From positions 1 to 64,000 of the forward strand of contig JAAYAH010000051.1 of the NCBI GenBank assembly GCA_012719445.1: 64,000 nucleotides of DNA, read 5' to 3'. The DNA is from Actinomycetales bacterium (GTDB lineage: Bacteria > Actinomycetota > Actinomycetes > Actinomycetales > Kineosporiaceae). Positions 53,501 to 63,257 of the stretch are shown here, one piece after another; within the stretch, counting starts at the first letter, position 1; each line of letters begins with the position of its first letter. The notes beneath the pieces were generated by a model. That model searched no databases. It was not told the origin of the DNA and was given only the letters and a program-made list of their open reading frames with translations. The position numbers and the translations under genes were made by a program.

Positions 53501-54604
53501 GTGCTTCGACTGGGGGCGGTACTCGCCGTCGTGACGGGGCTCGCGATCGGCGGGTGCGGCGGGCCGGGACAGCCCGACCCACGTGATCGAGCGAGCCGGA
53601 CCGGATCCGTGACCACGGCGCCGTCCACCGGCGCGGAGACCTCGACGGAGACCCCCACCACGACCGCCCCGGCCCGGATCACCCTGGCGTTCGGCGGGGA
53701 CGTCCACTTCGCGGAGAACCTCACCGCCCTGCTCCGGACCGGGAACCCCGACCTGGCCGGGCTGCGCCGGCACCTGGGGGCCGCCGACCTCGCCGTGGTC
53801 AACCTCGAGACCGCGATCACCACCCGGGGCACTCCCGCCCCCAAGCGGTTCCACTTCCGCGCGCCGCCGTCGGCCCTCGATGCCCTCGCCTCGGTCGGCG
53901 TCGACGCCGTCTCGCTGGCCAACAACCACGCCGTCGACTACGGCCGGGTCGGCCTGACCGACACCCTCGCCGCGCGCGAGGACGCCCCCGTCCCGGTCGT
54001 CGGGATCGGGCGGAACGCCACGGACGCCTACGCACCGGCCTATCTGGACGCCCGCGGGGTCACGGTGGCGGTGATCGCGGCCACCCAGGTTCCGGACTGG
54101 ACCCTCGCCACCTGGCCCGCCTCGTCCTCCCGCCCGGGGATCGCCTCCGCGTCCGCGACGGCCCGGCTGGTCGCTGCGGTCAGGGCGGCCCGTCGCAGGG
54201 CCGGGGTGGTCGTGGTCTACCTGCACTGGGGCACCGACTACACCACCTGCCCCGACGCGGCGCAGCAGGCGACGGCGAAGGCGCTGGCGAGGGCGGGCGC
54301 AGACGTCATCGTCGGCGCCCACGCCCACCGGGTCCAGGGCGCCGGGTGGCTGGGGCGCAGCTACGTCGCCTATGGCCTGGGCAACTTCGTCTGGTGGCGG
54401 AGCGCGGAGCCGGACTCCAGGACCGGGGTGCTGACGCTCACCCTGGAGGGGCGCCGGGTGGTCCGGGCGCGCTGGACGCCCATGCTCGTGGGGGACGACG
54501 GCGTGCCGAGGGCCCCCGCCAGGGCCGACAAGGTCCGGCTGTGGCGGGTGTGGAACCAGGCCCGCGGCTGCACCGGGCTGCGGGCGACGCCGCCGACCGG
54601 TTGA
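53501..54604 (+). CDS. CapA-family lipoprotein (metallophosphatase fold)
   Basis: The 367-aa protein has a lipoprotein signal with Cys19 in GLAIGGCG, a Thr-rich linker (about 35-58) and a PGA-cap domain: FGGDVHF, VVNLETAI, SLANNHAVDYG, YLHWGTDY, VGAHAHRVQG and YGLGNFVWW. CapA proteins act in poly-gamma-glutamate capsule systems, but no capB/capC is here, so the role is open. The GTG has no ribosome binding site and fits leaderless expression. Confidence 0.92.
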   Translation: MLRLGAVLAVVTGLAIGGCGGPGQPDPRDRASRTGSVTTAPSTGAETSTETPTTTAPARITLAFGGDVHFAENLTALLRTGNPDLAGLRRHLGAADLAVVNLETAITTRGTPAPKRFHFRAPPSALDALASVGVDAVSLANNHAVDYGRVGLTDTLAAREDAPVPVVGIGRNATDAYAPAYLDARGVTVAVIAATQVPDWTLATWPASSSRPGIASASATARLVAAVRAARRRAGVVVVYLHWGTDYTTCPDAAQQATAKALARAGADVIVGAHAHRVQGAGWLGRSYVAYGLGNFVWWRSAEPDSRTGVLTLTLEGRRVVRARWTPMLVGDDGVPRAPARADKVRLWRVWNQARGCTGLRATPPTG

Positions 54605-54856
54605 GGGGGAGACGGAGACCGGGAGTGTCGGAGGACGACGTGCGCCACCACACCTGCAGCCCGCCCGTACCCGCCGGTACGCCCGTGCCCGTCGCGACGG
54701 CGCCGAGCGATGGGGGTTCTCCTCGGGGCCGGGCACTGCGTCAGAGTACGGAGCAGTGCCTGGCGTGAGAACGACAGCGGACGAGTGGGGTGGGCGTCGA
54801 CCTCCCGGCGCCGAACCCGACCGACGCAGGGCCGGAGCGTTGACGGGGGAGCGCTG
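54605..54856. other. 252-bp gap, nothing recognised
   Basis: This lies between the convergent capA-like gene and the unknown minus-strand gene. I found no convincing gene or strong hairpin. Confidence 0.4.
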
Positions 54857-55498
54857 TCAGCGGCGGAGGCGCGCCTGCCGTTCGTACGGCCTCCCACCGG
54901 GCTCGCTCTGGTGCGGCCCGGCGTCGGGGTACCGCGGTGGGGCGCCGAGCGGCCCGAGCACGTGCTCCGGCAGGTCGAGGGCGACGGCGAGCCGGGCCCG
55001 ACCCTCCGTGCCGGAGCCCGCCGACGCGGTGCGCACCACGGCCGTCGCGGTCTCGGCGAGACCGGCGAGGAAGTCCCGGCCGGTGAAGACCACGGCGGGT
55101 CCGAGGACGGCGCGCAGCAGGGCGATGCCCACCGTCGGGGCACCCCTGGTGCCGGCGCGACCGTCCCAGGCCAGGTGACGGCACCACCGGGCGAGCGCGG
55201 GATCCCTGAGCGCGGCGAGGCAGTCCCGGGTGGTCAGCACGGCGGTGGTGTCCTCGGAGAACCCGTTGTTCCGGCGGACCCCGTTGGACGCGGCCGCCTC
55301 GCGCCGCAACCGCTCCCGTTGGGTCTCCACCGTGGTCGGGGTCACCACGAGCACGCACGTCGGGAGCCGTACCTGCCGGGTGACCGGGGCCGGGACGGTT
55401 CCTCCCCGCGCCCCTGACGCGGGGAGGAACCCGGCCACGACGGCCCCCGAGCACCTGGCCACGAGCCGCCGGTACGTCGCGGCGATGTCGTCACTCAC
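54857..55498 (-). CDS. Unknown protein
   Basis: The 213-aa product has mixed alpha/beta character (IAATYRRLVARCSGAVVAGFL, LPTCVLVVTPTTVETQRERL, FSEDTTAVLTTRDCLAALRD, ALLRAVLGPAVVFTGRDFLAGL). No signal, membrane helix or known motif was recognised. The GTG at 55498 has GGAGGTGA nine bases upstream, which supports this start over an ATG at 55534. It stands alone between 252-bp and 483-bp gaps. Confidence 0.65.
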   Translation of the reverse strand: MSDDIAATYRRLVARCSGAVVAGFLPASGARGGTVPAPVTRQVRLPTCVLVVTPTTVETQRERLRREAAASNGVRRNNGFSEDTTAVLTTRDCLAALRDPALARWCRHLAWDGRAGTRGAPTVGIALLRAVLGPAVVFTGRDFLAGLAETATAVVRTASAGSGTEGRARLAVALDLPEHVLGPLGAPPRYPDAGPHQSEPGGRPYERQARLRR

Positions 55499-55981
55499 CA
55501 CCCGACTCACCTCCGGCGCCGTTCGGTCCGTCATCCCGTCCGTCCGCCGCGTGGCGGGCATCGTTCTCGCGCCGTGGCGGGCGGCGGAGTCCTCGACCCG
55601 CCGCGGTGACGAGTCTCGTACCACTCGATGGCGGACGGTAGTGAGAGAGGCGTTCTCCGTTCCGAGGGCCGCTCTCACCGTGGTCGAGCGGTGTCGTGCC
55701 TGCCGGGTGCCCCACCCGTCGTCCGACCGATTCCCGCGAACCTCGCATGACCGGAGGAATCCGCGTCATCCCAGGTCAGCGGCGTGCAGTCGGTGCGAAT
55801 CGGGGCCAGCCGGTCCGCGGACTTGGCCAACCTCGTCAACAGCGGCCCCGGCGTCGTCTACGCTGCCCTCTGCTCGGACCGGATCCGTCGGCCGCTGACC
55901 AGCGGCGGAGCGGGTGACGGGCCGGTAGGCGACAGGACCTCGGGGAACCACAACGAGCGTGTCGACGGACACGGGGGACAG
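55499..55981. other. 483-bp divergent region upstream of FN3 gene
   Basis: No gene is supported; in-frame upstream extension of the FN3 gene to 55784 is open but its residues are not protein-like and a good ribosome binding site sits at the chosen start. It should hold promoters for both flanking genes, but none was fixed. Confidence 0.45.
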
Positions 55982-58597
55982 ATGTTCGACTGGGTGACGC
56001 AGGGACGGCTACCCGCGGCGGCCGTGACGATCGGGACGGCCGCGACCGTGGTGCTCGCGGGCCTGGCCGGCACGGGGTCTCCGGCCAAGAGCCTCGACTT
56101 CCGGCAGGCGGGTCACTGGGTGTACCGACACACCCTCGGGTCGGTCTTCCACGTGGACGGCGGCACCAAGCAGGTGGACGCCAAGGCGGATGTCGGGGTG
56201 TTCGACGCCGACGTCAACGGGGCCAGGGTGCTCCAGGGGGACACCCAGGGCTTCGTGCTCGGCCCGACGGGTGCGCTGGTCTTCGGCAAGTCGACGCTCA
56301 CCGTGGACACCACCATCGCCGTCGGTTCCGGCGAGGACCCGATCGGGCTGGAGGTGCGTGGCGGGCCGTACCTCGTCTACCGCAACCACGGCACGATCAT
56401 GCGCCTCGGCGTCCCGCCGACCACCGTCCAGGTCGGTGGGCCGGTCGCAGGGGCTGTGGGGACGGACGAGGGGTCGGTCTGGGTCCAGCGCGCCGACACC
56501 GGGGACCTGTGCTTCGTCGGCAGGGACGACGACAGCCTGCAGTGCCCGGCGCGGGTACAGCCGGGGCACAAGGGATCGCTGACCGCCGTCGGGAAGAACC
56601 CGGCCTACGTCGACGTCGAGCAGGGCACGCTCACCCCCCTCGACGAGGAGAAGGGGTTCGGGCAGCCGGTGCGGCTGGGCGTCACCGTCCCGGCGGACGT
56701 CGCGATCGCGGCCAACGCCGCCGGTGACCGGCTGCCGCTGCTCGACCGGTTGCGGGACGTGCTGGTGCTCGCCGACGTCAGCTGGGTCGGCCGGGCCGCC
56801 CGGAACGTCTCCGCACCGATCACCGTCGACCTGCCGAGGGGCGAATTCGACCCGCCGGTGGCGACGGCCGACGCCGTCGCCCTGCTCGACCGGGTCCATC
56901 GCCGGCTGTACACCTTTGACAGCCGGGGCAGGCAGCGGGCCAGGACCCGACTGCCCGGAGCCGGCGTGGGCGTGCGGGTCAGCAGGGGCGAGGACGGTCG
57001 GGTCTACGTCGACGACCGCACGGGCGCCAACACCGTCGTCGTCGACACCGACGGAACGGCGACCGCGGTGTCCATCGGCGGCCGCAACCTTCCCGGCGAC
57101 TCCGACAAGCCGCGGAGAACCGGGCCGACGAACACCGGTGACCCGGGGAACGGGAACCAGGGACGCCAGGGCAGGCCGGAGCGACCGGGAGCACCCGGCA
57201 CCGTCTCGGCGAGGCCGGGCAACGCCCAGATCTCCGCCTCCTGGGAGGCGGCACCGGCCAACGGCGCCCGGATCGGTCGGTACGTCGTGTCCTGGGCCGC
57301 CCAGGGCGGGCAGGGGCAGGGCGGCACCCGTCAGGTCCGCGGGGACCAGTTGTCGGTCACCCTCACCGGACTCACCAACGGCGTCCCGTACGTCGTCAGC
57401 GTCGCGGCGGTCAACCGGATCGGCCAGGGCCCGCAGGCCCGGTCGGCCCCGGTGACCCCCAGCGCCGAGGTCCCCGACCCACCGGCGCAGGTCACCGCGA
57501 CCGCCCGCTCCGACTCGACGGTCGAGGTCTCCTGGCCCGAGGCGGACGGCCAGGGGCACGCCGTGGCCCAGTACGAGATCAGCGCTGTCTCGACCACCGG
57601 GGCGAGCGCCGTGATCGGCACGTCCACCACGACGTCGGCCGTGCTGCCGACGACCGCGGGGCTCGACGCCGGCACCACCTACACCTTCACCGTCCGGTCC
57701 ATCAGCGCCGACCTGCTCACCAGCGAACCGTCCCGGCCCAGCAACGAGGTGACCCCGTTCGGTCCGGCAGGGGCGCCGGGCAACATCGCGGCGGAGCCGT
57801 CCGACGGTCAGCTCACCCTGACCTGGGACGCCCCCGACCTGGCCGGAGGCGAGCTCGTCGACTACGTGGTCTCCGGAGGGGGCCTGGCGGACCAGACCGT
57901 GACCCAGGCCCGGGCCGTGCTCAGCGGTCTCACCAACGGCACCCAGTACTCGCTGAGCGTGCGGGCGAGGACCAGGGAGAGGAACCGCTCCGACGGCGAG
58001 GTCTCCGACGGCGCCGCGGCGTCGGTCACCGCCCGACCCGGCACCGCCCCGGCGGTCTCGCTGACGGAGGCGACCCTGAGCGGTGACCGGCAGGTCTCGG
58101 CCACCTTCGACGTCAACGCGCGCGGCAGCGGCACGGTGAGCTGCCGGCTCCTGTTCAGCGGGAGCGAGAAGTGGAGCGGGGCCTGCTCCGGCACGGTCCA
58201 GCAGACCGTCACCGGGTTGGCCTACGGCACCACCTACACGGTCTCCGTCGTCGCGACGAACGACTTCGGCTCGGTGACCAGCGGAAGTCGATCGGTGACC
58301 ACGAACGCCGCGCCGACCATCGCCATCTCCAAGGGCGCCTCCGCCTACGTCAAGGGCCAGTGCTGGACGTCGCCGTGCGCCTGGGTGGTCATCGAGGCGG
58401 AGCACTTCCCGCCGAGCCGATCGTTCACCGCCACCTGCTACAGCACGGGTGACACCAGCGGGTGGGGATCGCACACGGTGAAGAGCGACGCCGACGGGAA
58501 CATCACCGAGCGGAAGAACGGCTGTGTGTTCGGTTATCCCGGGGAAGACGTCTGGGTGACCATCAACGGGGTTACCTCACCGCACATCACCTGGTGA
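55982..58597 (+). CDS. Membrane-anchored FN3-repeat envelope protein
   Basis: The 871-aa protein has one N-terminal membrane helix (about 10-30), a beta-propeller-like region (about 40-375), a Pro/Gly/Asn-rich linker and a series of fibronectin type III domains starting near 401, 498, 597 and 689. The last 95 residues are a Cys-containing domain (GQCWTSPCAWVVIEAEHF, CYSTGD, NGCVFG). GGGGGA lies five bases before the ATG. It heads a cluster with MoxR, DUF58 and a transglutaminase-like protein, an order common in actinobacteria. Confidence 0.9.
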   Translation: MFDWVTQGRLPAAAVTIGTAATVVLAGLAGTGSPAKSLDFRQAGHWVYRHTLGSVFHVDGGTKQVDAKADVGVFDADVNGARVLQGDTQGFVLGPTGALVFGKSTLTVDTTIAVGSGEDPIGLEVRGGPYLVYRNHGTIMRLGVPPTTVQVGGPVAGAVGTDEGSVWVQRADTGDLCFVGRDDDSLQCPARVQPGHKGSLTAVGKNPAYVDVEQGTLTPLDEEKGFGQPVRLGVTVPADVAIAANAAGDRLPLLDRLRDVLVLADVSWVGRAARNVSAPITVDLPRGEFDPPVATADAVALLDRVHRRLYTFDSRGRQRARTRLPGAGVGVRVSRGEDGRVYVDDRTGANTVVVDTDGTATAVSIGGRNLPGDSDKPRRTGPTNTGDPGNGNQGRQGRPERPGAPGTVSARPGNAQISASWEAAPANGARIGRYVVSWAAQGGQGQGGTRQVRGDQLSVTLTGLTNGVPYVVSVAAVNRIGQGPQARSAPVTPSAEVPDPPAQVTATARSDSTVEVSWPEADGQGHAVAQYEISAVSTTGASAVIGTSTTTSAVLPTTAGLDAGTTYTFTVRSISADLLTSEPSRPSNEVTPFGPAGAPGNIAAEPSDGQLTLTWDAPDLAGGELVDYVVSGGGLADQTVTQARAVLSGLTNGTQYSLSVRARTRERNRSDGEVSDGAAASVTARPGTAPAVSLTEATLSGDRQVSATFDVNARGSGTVSCRLLFSGSEKWSGACSGTVQQTVTGLAYGTTYTVSVVATNDFGSVTSGSRSVTTNAAPTIAISKGASAYVKGQCWTSPCAWVVIEAEHFPPSRSFTATCYSTGDTSGWGSHTVKSDADGNITERKNGCVFGYPGEDVWVTINGVTSPHITW

Positions 58598-58699
58598 TCT
58601 ACGCTCCACGGTCGGTGATCCCGGTGGCAGCGCCCACCGGTCCGCCGGCTCGACACGATGGCAGGGCAGCAGGCCCGGCCACGGGGAAGGACCCAGCAC

Positions 58700-59677
58700 A
58701 TGACGAGCACGCCGCAGCAGGCCACAACCCCCGGGGACGTCTACCGCCGCGTCGCGTGGAACGTGCAGCAGGTGATCCAGGGCAAGCCTGAGGTCGTCCG
58801 GCTGGCCATCGCCTGCCTGTTCGCCGAGGGGCACCTGCTGGTCGAGGACGTCCCGGGGCTCGGCAAGACGAGCCTGGCCCGCAGCATCGCGTCGAGCATC
58901 GACGGCTCATGGCGGCGGATCCAGTTCACCCCCGACCTGCTGCCGGGGGACATCACCGGGGTGATGGTGTTCAACCAGTCGGCGGCGAGGTTCGAGTTCC
59001 ACCCGGGAGGGATCTTCTCCAACCTCGTCGTGGCCGACGAGATCAACAGGGGGACCCCGAAGACCCAGGCGGCCCTCCTGGAGGTCATGGAGGAGCGGCG
59101 GGTCACCGTCGACGCCATCACCCACGACGTCCCCCGGCCGTTCATGGTCGTGGCCACCCAGAACCCCATCGACATGGACGGGACCTACCGACTGCCGGAG
59201 GCGCAGCTGGACAGGTTCCTCATGCGGATCAGCGTCGGTTACCCGGACGCCGACGCCGAGGCCAGGGTGGTCCTCGGTGAGGGCGCAGGCCCGACCCCGG
59301 AGGACCTCCCGCCCGTCGTCGACCTGGCCACCCTGCGCGCCGTGGTGGCCCAGGTCAGGACGTCGCACGTCGATCCGCAGATCGCGGCGTACGCGGTCGC
59401 CCTCGCGTCGGCCACCCGGGACGACGTCGACGTGCGGCTCGGGGCCAGCCCGCGCGGCAGCATCGCGTTGGTCAAGGCGGCGCGGGCCGTGGCGGCGCTG
59501 GGGGACCGGGCGTACGTGACCCCGGACGACGTCAAGGACGTGGCACAGCCGGTGCTGGCGCACCGACTGATCCTCACTCCCGAGGCGGAGATCCGGGGGG
59601 TCAGCCCGGCCGACGTCATCACCCGGGTGCTCACCGGCACCCCGGTCCCGCGGGCCTCGAGCCGGCTGGTCGGCTGA
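58700..59677 (+). CDS. MoxR-family AAA+ ATPase
   Basis: The 325-aa ATPase has Walker A EDVPGLGKTSLA, Walker B VVADEINRGTPKTQ, sensor 1 VATQNPIDMDGTYRLPEAQLDRF and the C-terminal helical lid. MoxR proteins remodel or activate partners with vWA-like domains, and the DUF58 gene follows three bases after the stop. AAGGA lies before the ATG. Confidence 0.95.
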   Translation: MTSTPQQATTPGDVYRRVAWNVQQVIQGKPEVVRLAIACLFAEGHLLVEDVPGLGKTSLARSIASSIDGSWRRIQFTPDLLPGDITGVMVFNQSAARFEFHPGGIFSNLVVADEINRGTPKTQAALLEVMEERRVTVDAITHDVPRPFMVVATQNPIDMDGTYRLPEAQLDRFLMRISVGYPDADAEARVVLGEGAGPTPEDLPPVVDLATLRAVVAQVRTSHVDPQIAAYAVALASATRDDVDVRLGASPRGSIALVKAARAVAALGDRAYVTPDDVKDVAQPVLAHRLILTPEAEIRGVSPADVITRVLTGTPVPRASSRLVG

Positions 59678-59680
59678 GCG

Positions 59681-60820
59681 GTGCGGCTGACCGGACGCGG
59701 TGCCCGCCTCCTGGTCGCCGCCCTCGGGCTGTACGGGGTCGGCGAGGGGCTGGGCTGGGCGCTGTTCCGGGCCCTCGGCGGGGTCGCGGTCGGTGTCGTG
59801 GCCATGGGGCTGCTGATGACGTCGCGGGGCTTCGCGGCGTCGGTGACCAGGAGCGTGTACCCCGAGCACGTGGCGAGGGACGAGGCGGCGCTCGCCCGAT
59901 TGGTGATCAAGAACGGGCGTCGGCACCGGATGGCCGGCTTCGTCGCCCGTGACCCGGTCGGGGATCGGCACGTCGACGTCGCGGTCCAGGGCCTGCGGGC
60001 GGGGAGCACGGTCACCCGCACCTACGCCCTGCCGACCGGGCGACGCGGCAGGCTCACCGTCGGCCCGCTCACCCTCATCCGCCAGGACCCGCTCGGCCTC
60101 GCGCTGAAGCGGGCGACCGCGGGGGAGACCGCGACCCTGTGGGTGCACCCCCGGGTGCACCCCGCCCGCCCGCTACCGGTCGGGCGGGCCCGCAACTACG
60201 CCGGGATCGCCGTCGACGGCCCGCCCAGGGGGTCGATGGACTTCCGGTCCCTGCGGGAGTACGTGGTCGGCGACGAGCCGAGGCACCTGCACTGGAAGAG
60301 CACGGCCAGGACCGGTCAGCTCATGGTGCGGGAGTTCCTCGACCCGCAGCAGCCCCGGCTGGTGGTGCTCCTCGACACCAGGGCCGAGGCGCTGGACCCG
60401 CGGGCCTTCGAGGAGGCCGTCGAGGTCGCGGCGTCGCTCGTCCGCGCCTCCACCGACCACGGGCACCCCACCCGGCTGCGGACCACCGGCGGGGTCGACG
60501 CCGACACCGCGGTGGGCATGACCGTGCGTGATCTCATGGACCGGCTGGCCGAGGTCGAGCAGACCGAGGGCGGGCAGCGCGCCCTCTCGCAGGACCTGAC
60601 CGCAGGCGAGGGGCCCGGCACGACGCTGGTCGTCGTCACCGGGCGGCTCGACCAGGCCGACCTCGTGGAGATCGCCGCGTCCCGCCGGAGGCTGGACCGG
60701 GTGGTCGTCGCGGACCTCGACGCCGCCCGGCAGCAGGGCGAGGTCTCCGGTCTGCTCGTGATCCGGGACCGGGACGCCGCCGCCGCCGTGCACACCTGGA
60801 ACGCGGTGGTGACCCTGTGA
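59681..60820 (+). CDS. DUF58 membrane protein (vWA-like)
   Basis: The 379-aa protein has two N-terminal hydrophobic segments (about 8-48) and the DUF58 signature FRSLREYVVGDEPRHLHWKS, followed by a vWA-like region (VVLLDTRAEALDPRAFEEAVEVAAS). It is the usual MoxR partner. Its stop overlaps the next GTG (GTGA). Confidence 0.94.
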   Translation: MRLTGRGARLLVAALGLYGVGEGLGWALFRALGGVAVGVVAMGLLMTSRGFAASVTRSVYPEHVARDEAALARLVIKNGRRHRMAGFVARDPVGDRHVDVAVQGLRAGSTVTRTYALPTGRRGRLTVGPLTLIRQDPLGLALKRATAGETATLWVHPRVHPARPLPVGRARNYAGIAVDGPPRGSMDFRSLREYVVGDEPRHLHWKSTARTGQLMVREFLDPQQPRLVVLLDTRAEALDPRAFEEAVEVAASLVRASTDHGHPTRLRTTGGVDADTAVGMTVRDLMDRLAEVEQTEGGQRALSQDLTAGEGPGTTLVVVTGRLDQADLVEIAASRRRLDRVVVADLDAARQQGEVSGLLVIRDRDAAAAVHTWNAVVTL

Positions 60821-63108
60821 GCCGGGACACCGCGCACCGGAGCCCTCGGAACCGGCCGGTTCCGGTGTCGAGCGCGCTCGGCGTCATCGTCGCGACGGCG
60901 CTCGCCGGCCTCATGTTCTGGCCGGTGTTCGCACCGGGGGCCCTGGTGACGCCGCTGCTCGCGGTGTGCGTCCCGGTCTGGCTGGTCGGGCTGCTCCTCA
61001 GGGGACCGCGGCTGTCGTTCGTCCGGGTGCCCGCCGGGCTGCTGCTCGGAGCCCTCGTCCTGGTCGAGACGACGGTGCGGGACACCACGAGGTCCGGCGT
61101 GCCGACGGCCGCGTCGGCGAGAGCGCTGTACCGCGGTGCCGTGGACTCCTGGGTGCTCACCCTCGACTCCACCTGGCCGGCCAGGGCCGAGCCGGAGCTG
61201 CTGCTCTTCGTGCCGCTGCTGGTGCTCCTCGCCGCGGTGATCGGCTCCGAGCTGCTCGCCGTCGGGCCGCTGCTCGCGCTGCTGCCCGGTCTGGCCGTCG
61301 CGGGGCTGGCCCAGGCCTACGCCGCCCAGCAGGGGCGGGACGCTGTCCTCGCCGCGATCGCCTTCGGCTGCGCCGCCGGGGTCGTGATCGTCACCTGGCG
61401 GTCCGGCTCGTCACCCGCGGAGGACGAGGGGGACGGGGACCCGGAGCAGGGTGATCCCGGAGCGGCACCGGAGCGGTCCGAATCGGCGACGGCCGCCGCG
61501 ACCGGACTGTCGGGCGGGCCGGGGGCGACGCCGGGCGGAGCGGGCGGGGCGGGTCCGCTGCGCCGGCTGACGGCGCTCGTCGTCGTGCTCTGCGCGCTGG
61601 TGGCCGGGGCGTTCGCCCTGGCTCCGGTGGACCCGATGGGACGCCAGGCGTTCTCGCTGAAGGACCACCACGAGGCCACCCTGCTGCCCGAGGTGGCCAC
61701 GAGCCCGCTCGACGAGATCGCCCAGAGGCTGCAGGAGCCGGGTGACGTGGTCTTCCGCGACCGCACCGAGGCTCCCGTCGACCGCTGGTCACTGGTGGTC
61801 CTCGACGCCTTCGACGGGCAGAACTGGACGCCCTCGGAGCGGTACCAGCCGCTCGGCGTCCGGCTGGGCGCCGACCCGGCGGTCACCGTGCCCACGAGGT
61901 CCTACGACGCGGTCCTGAAGATCGAGGACCTCCCGGGGCCGTGGTTGCCGACCCAGGCGCGGACGGAGACCGTCGAGGGTGCGGAGACCATGGTGGGGGT
62001 CGTCAGCGGGTCGCTGGCCAGCGGCCGCAGTGCCGCCGGGGTGCAGTACCGCCTCCGCTGGTCCGCGCCCCAGGTCAGCGCGGATCTGCTGGCCGGAGCG
62101 GCACTCGGCGTCGACCCCGCCACCTCCTCGGTGAGTGATGTGCCGGCCGAGGTCTCCGCGCTGGCCCGGCAGGCGGTCGGGGACGCCGGCCCGTCCCTCG
62201 GCGCGGCTCTCCGGCTGGAGACCTTCCTCCGTCAGCACTACCGGGTCGCCACCGGGAGGACCCTGCCGACCGGGCACGGGTACCCGCAGATCACGCACTT
62301 TCTCACCGCGGGCAGGCGCGGGACCAGCGAGCAGTTCGCCTCCGCCTACGTCGTCATGGCCAGGACGCTCGGCATCCCGGCCCGGCTGGCCGTCGGGTTC
62401 CGTCAGCCGGCGACCACCGACCCGCAGGGCAGCTACGTCGTGCGCAACGGGGACGTGCTGGCCTGGCCGGAGGTGCTCGTCGCCGATGTCGGGTGGGTTC
62501 CGCTCGACCCCACCGCCAGCGCCACCGGGTCGACGAGGGCGGGTGACAAGGGGCTCGCCGCCGCGACCGACAAGACCCGACGCAGCCTCCCGCAGCCGGA
62601 CAACCCGCCGCCGCAGGACGAGCCGTTGCCTGCTGCGACGGACGACGGGGCCGCCGGGGGGCGTCGGGATCCGCTGTCCGTGCTCCCCTGGGTCGCCGCC
62701 GGGATCGGCGTCCTCGCCCTGTGCTGGCTGGTCCTCGTCCCGTTCGCCAAGCGGGTGCGCACCGGTCGCAGACGGCGCAGGCGGCACGCCGCCGCCGTGG
62801 TCGCGGCCTGGCTGGAGGCGCGGGACCGGCTCGCCGACCACGGGGTGAGACCGCGCCCGGGGATGACCGTGCGCGACCTCGCGACCGCGTCGACGGAGAT
62901 CGTCGGCGAGAACGGGGTCCGTGGCCTGCGTCGGCTGGGGACCTGTGTCGACCGGGCGCTCTGGGCGGGTGACGACGAGCTGCCCGCCGGGGTGGCGGGT
63001 GAGGCCTGGACGGCGGTCCGAGAGGTCAGGAAGGCCCTGCGTCGTCGTCCGGCCGGGACGCGGGTGCGCGCGGCCCTGAGCCCCACGACCCTCGTCCGTC
63101 GCGGCTGA
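60817..63108 (+). CDS. Transglutaminase-fold membrane protein lacking catalytic Cys and His
   Basis: The 763-aa TgpA/DUF3488-like protein has about six membrane helices in residues 15-270 and one near 625-645. The outside domain has the transglutaminase-like core: RRGTSEQFASAYVVMARTLG, then RNGDVLAWPEVLV and VGWVPLDPT. In active enzymes the first motif has Cys where Ser504 is here, and the second has His where Leu548 is; only Asp564 of the triad remains. The protein is therefore probably not a protease or transamidase. A cytoplasmic C-terminal domain (about 650-763) follows. Confidence 0.9.
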   Translation: MSRDTAHRSPRNRPVPVSSALGVIVATALAGLMFWPVFAPGALVTPLLAVCVPVWLVGLLLRGPRLSFVRVPAGLLLGALVLVETTVRDTTRSGVPTAASARALYRGAVDSWVLTLDSTWPARAEPELLLFVPLLVLLAAVIGSELLAVGPLLALLPGLAVAGLAQAYAAQQGRDAVLAAIAFGCAAGVVIVTWRSGSSPAEDEGDGDPEQGDPGAAPERSESATAAATGLSGGPGATPGGAGGAGPLRRLTALVVVLCALVAGAFALAPVDPMGRQAFSLKDHHEATLLPEVATSPLDEIAQRLQEPGDVVFRDRTEAPVDRWSLVVLDAFDGQNWTPSERYQPLGVRLGADPAVTVPTRSYDAVLKIEDLPGPWLPTQARTETVEGAETMVGVVSGSLASGRSAAGVQYRLRWSAPQVSADLLAGAALGVDPATSSVSDVPAEVSALARQAVGDAGPSLGAALRLETFLRQHYRVATGRTLPTGHGYPQITHFLTAGRRGTSEQFASAYVVMARTLGIPARLAVGFRQPATTDPQGSYVVRNGDVLAWPEVLVADVGWVPLDPTASATGSTRAGDKGLAAATDKTRRSLPQPDNPPPQDEPLPAATDDGAAGGRRDPLSVLPWVAAGIGVLALCWLVLVPFAKRVRTGRRRRRRHAAAVVAAWLEARDRLADHGVRPRPGMTVRDLATASTEIVGENGVRGLRRLGTCVDRALWAGDDELPAGVAGEAWTAVREVRKALRRRPAGTRVRAALSPTTLVRRG

Positions 63109-63154
63109 GCACCTCCGGGCGACCGCCCCTGTTCGGCCGGGACGGGGCAACGGA

Positions 63155-63220
63155 GTGATCGCCGTCTCTGGGCGGGTACTGCTGCACAGTCGGCCGTACC
63201 CGCCCACAAACGCCGATCAC
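63155..63220. terminator. Imperfect 25-bp hairpin between convergent genes
   Basis: Arms 63155-63179 and 63196-63220 pair at 22 of 25 positions around a 16-nt loop. It lies between the transglutaminase-like gene and the convergent edge gene and could terminate both. Confidence 0.65.
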
Positions 63221-63257
63221 GCCGGGCGGCTGCCGGTGTTCTCGGGCTGGGACCGGG

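Noticed and set aside
54710-55417. 235-codon plus-strand frame opposite the unknown gene
   Set aside because: Its translation is Gly/Arg/His-rich shadow sequence, whereas the minus-strand frame has normal composition and a ribosome binding site.
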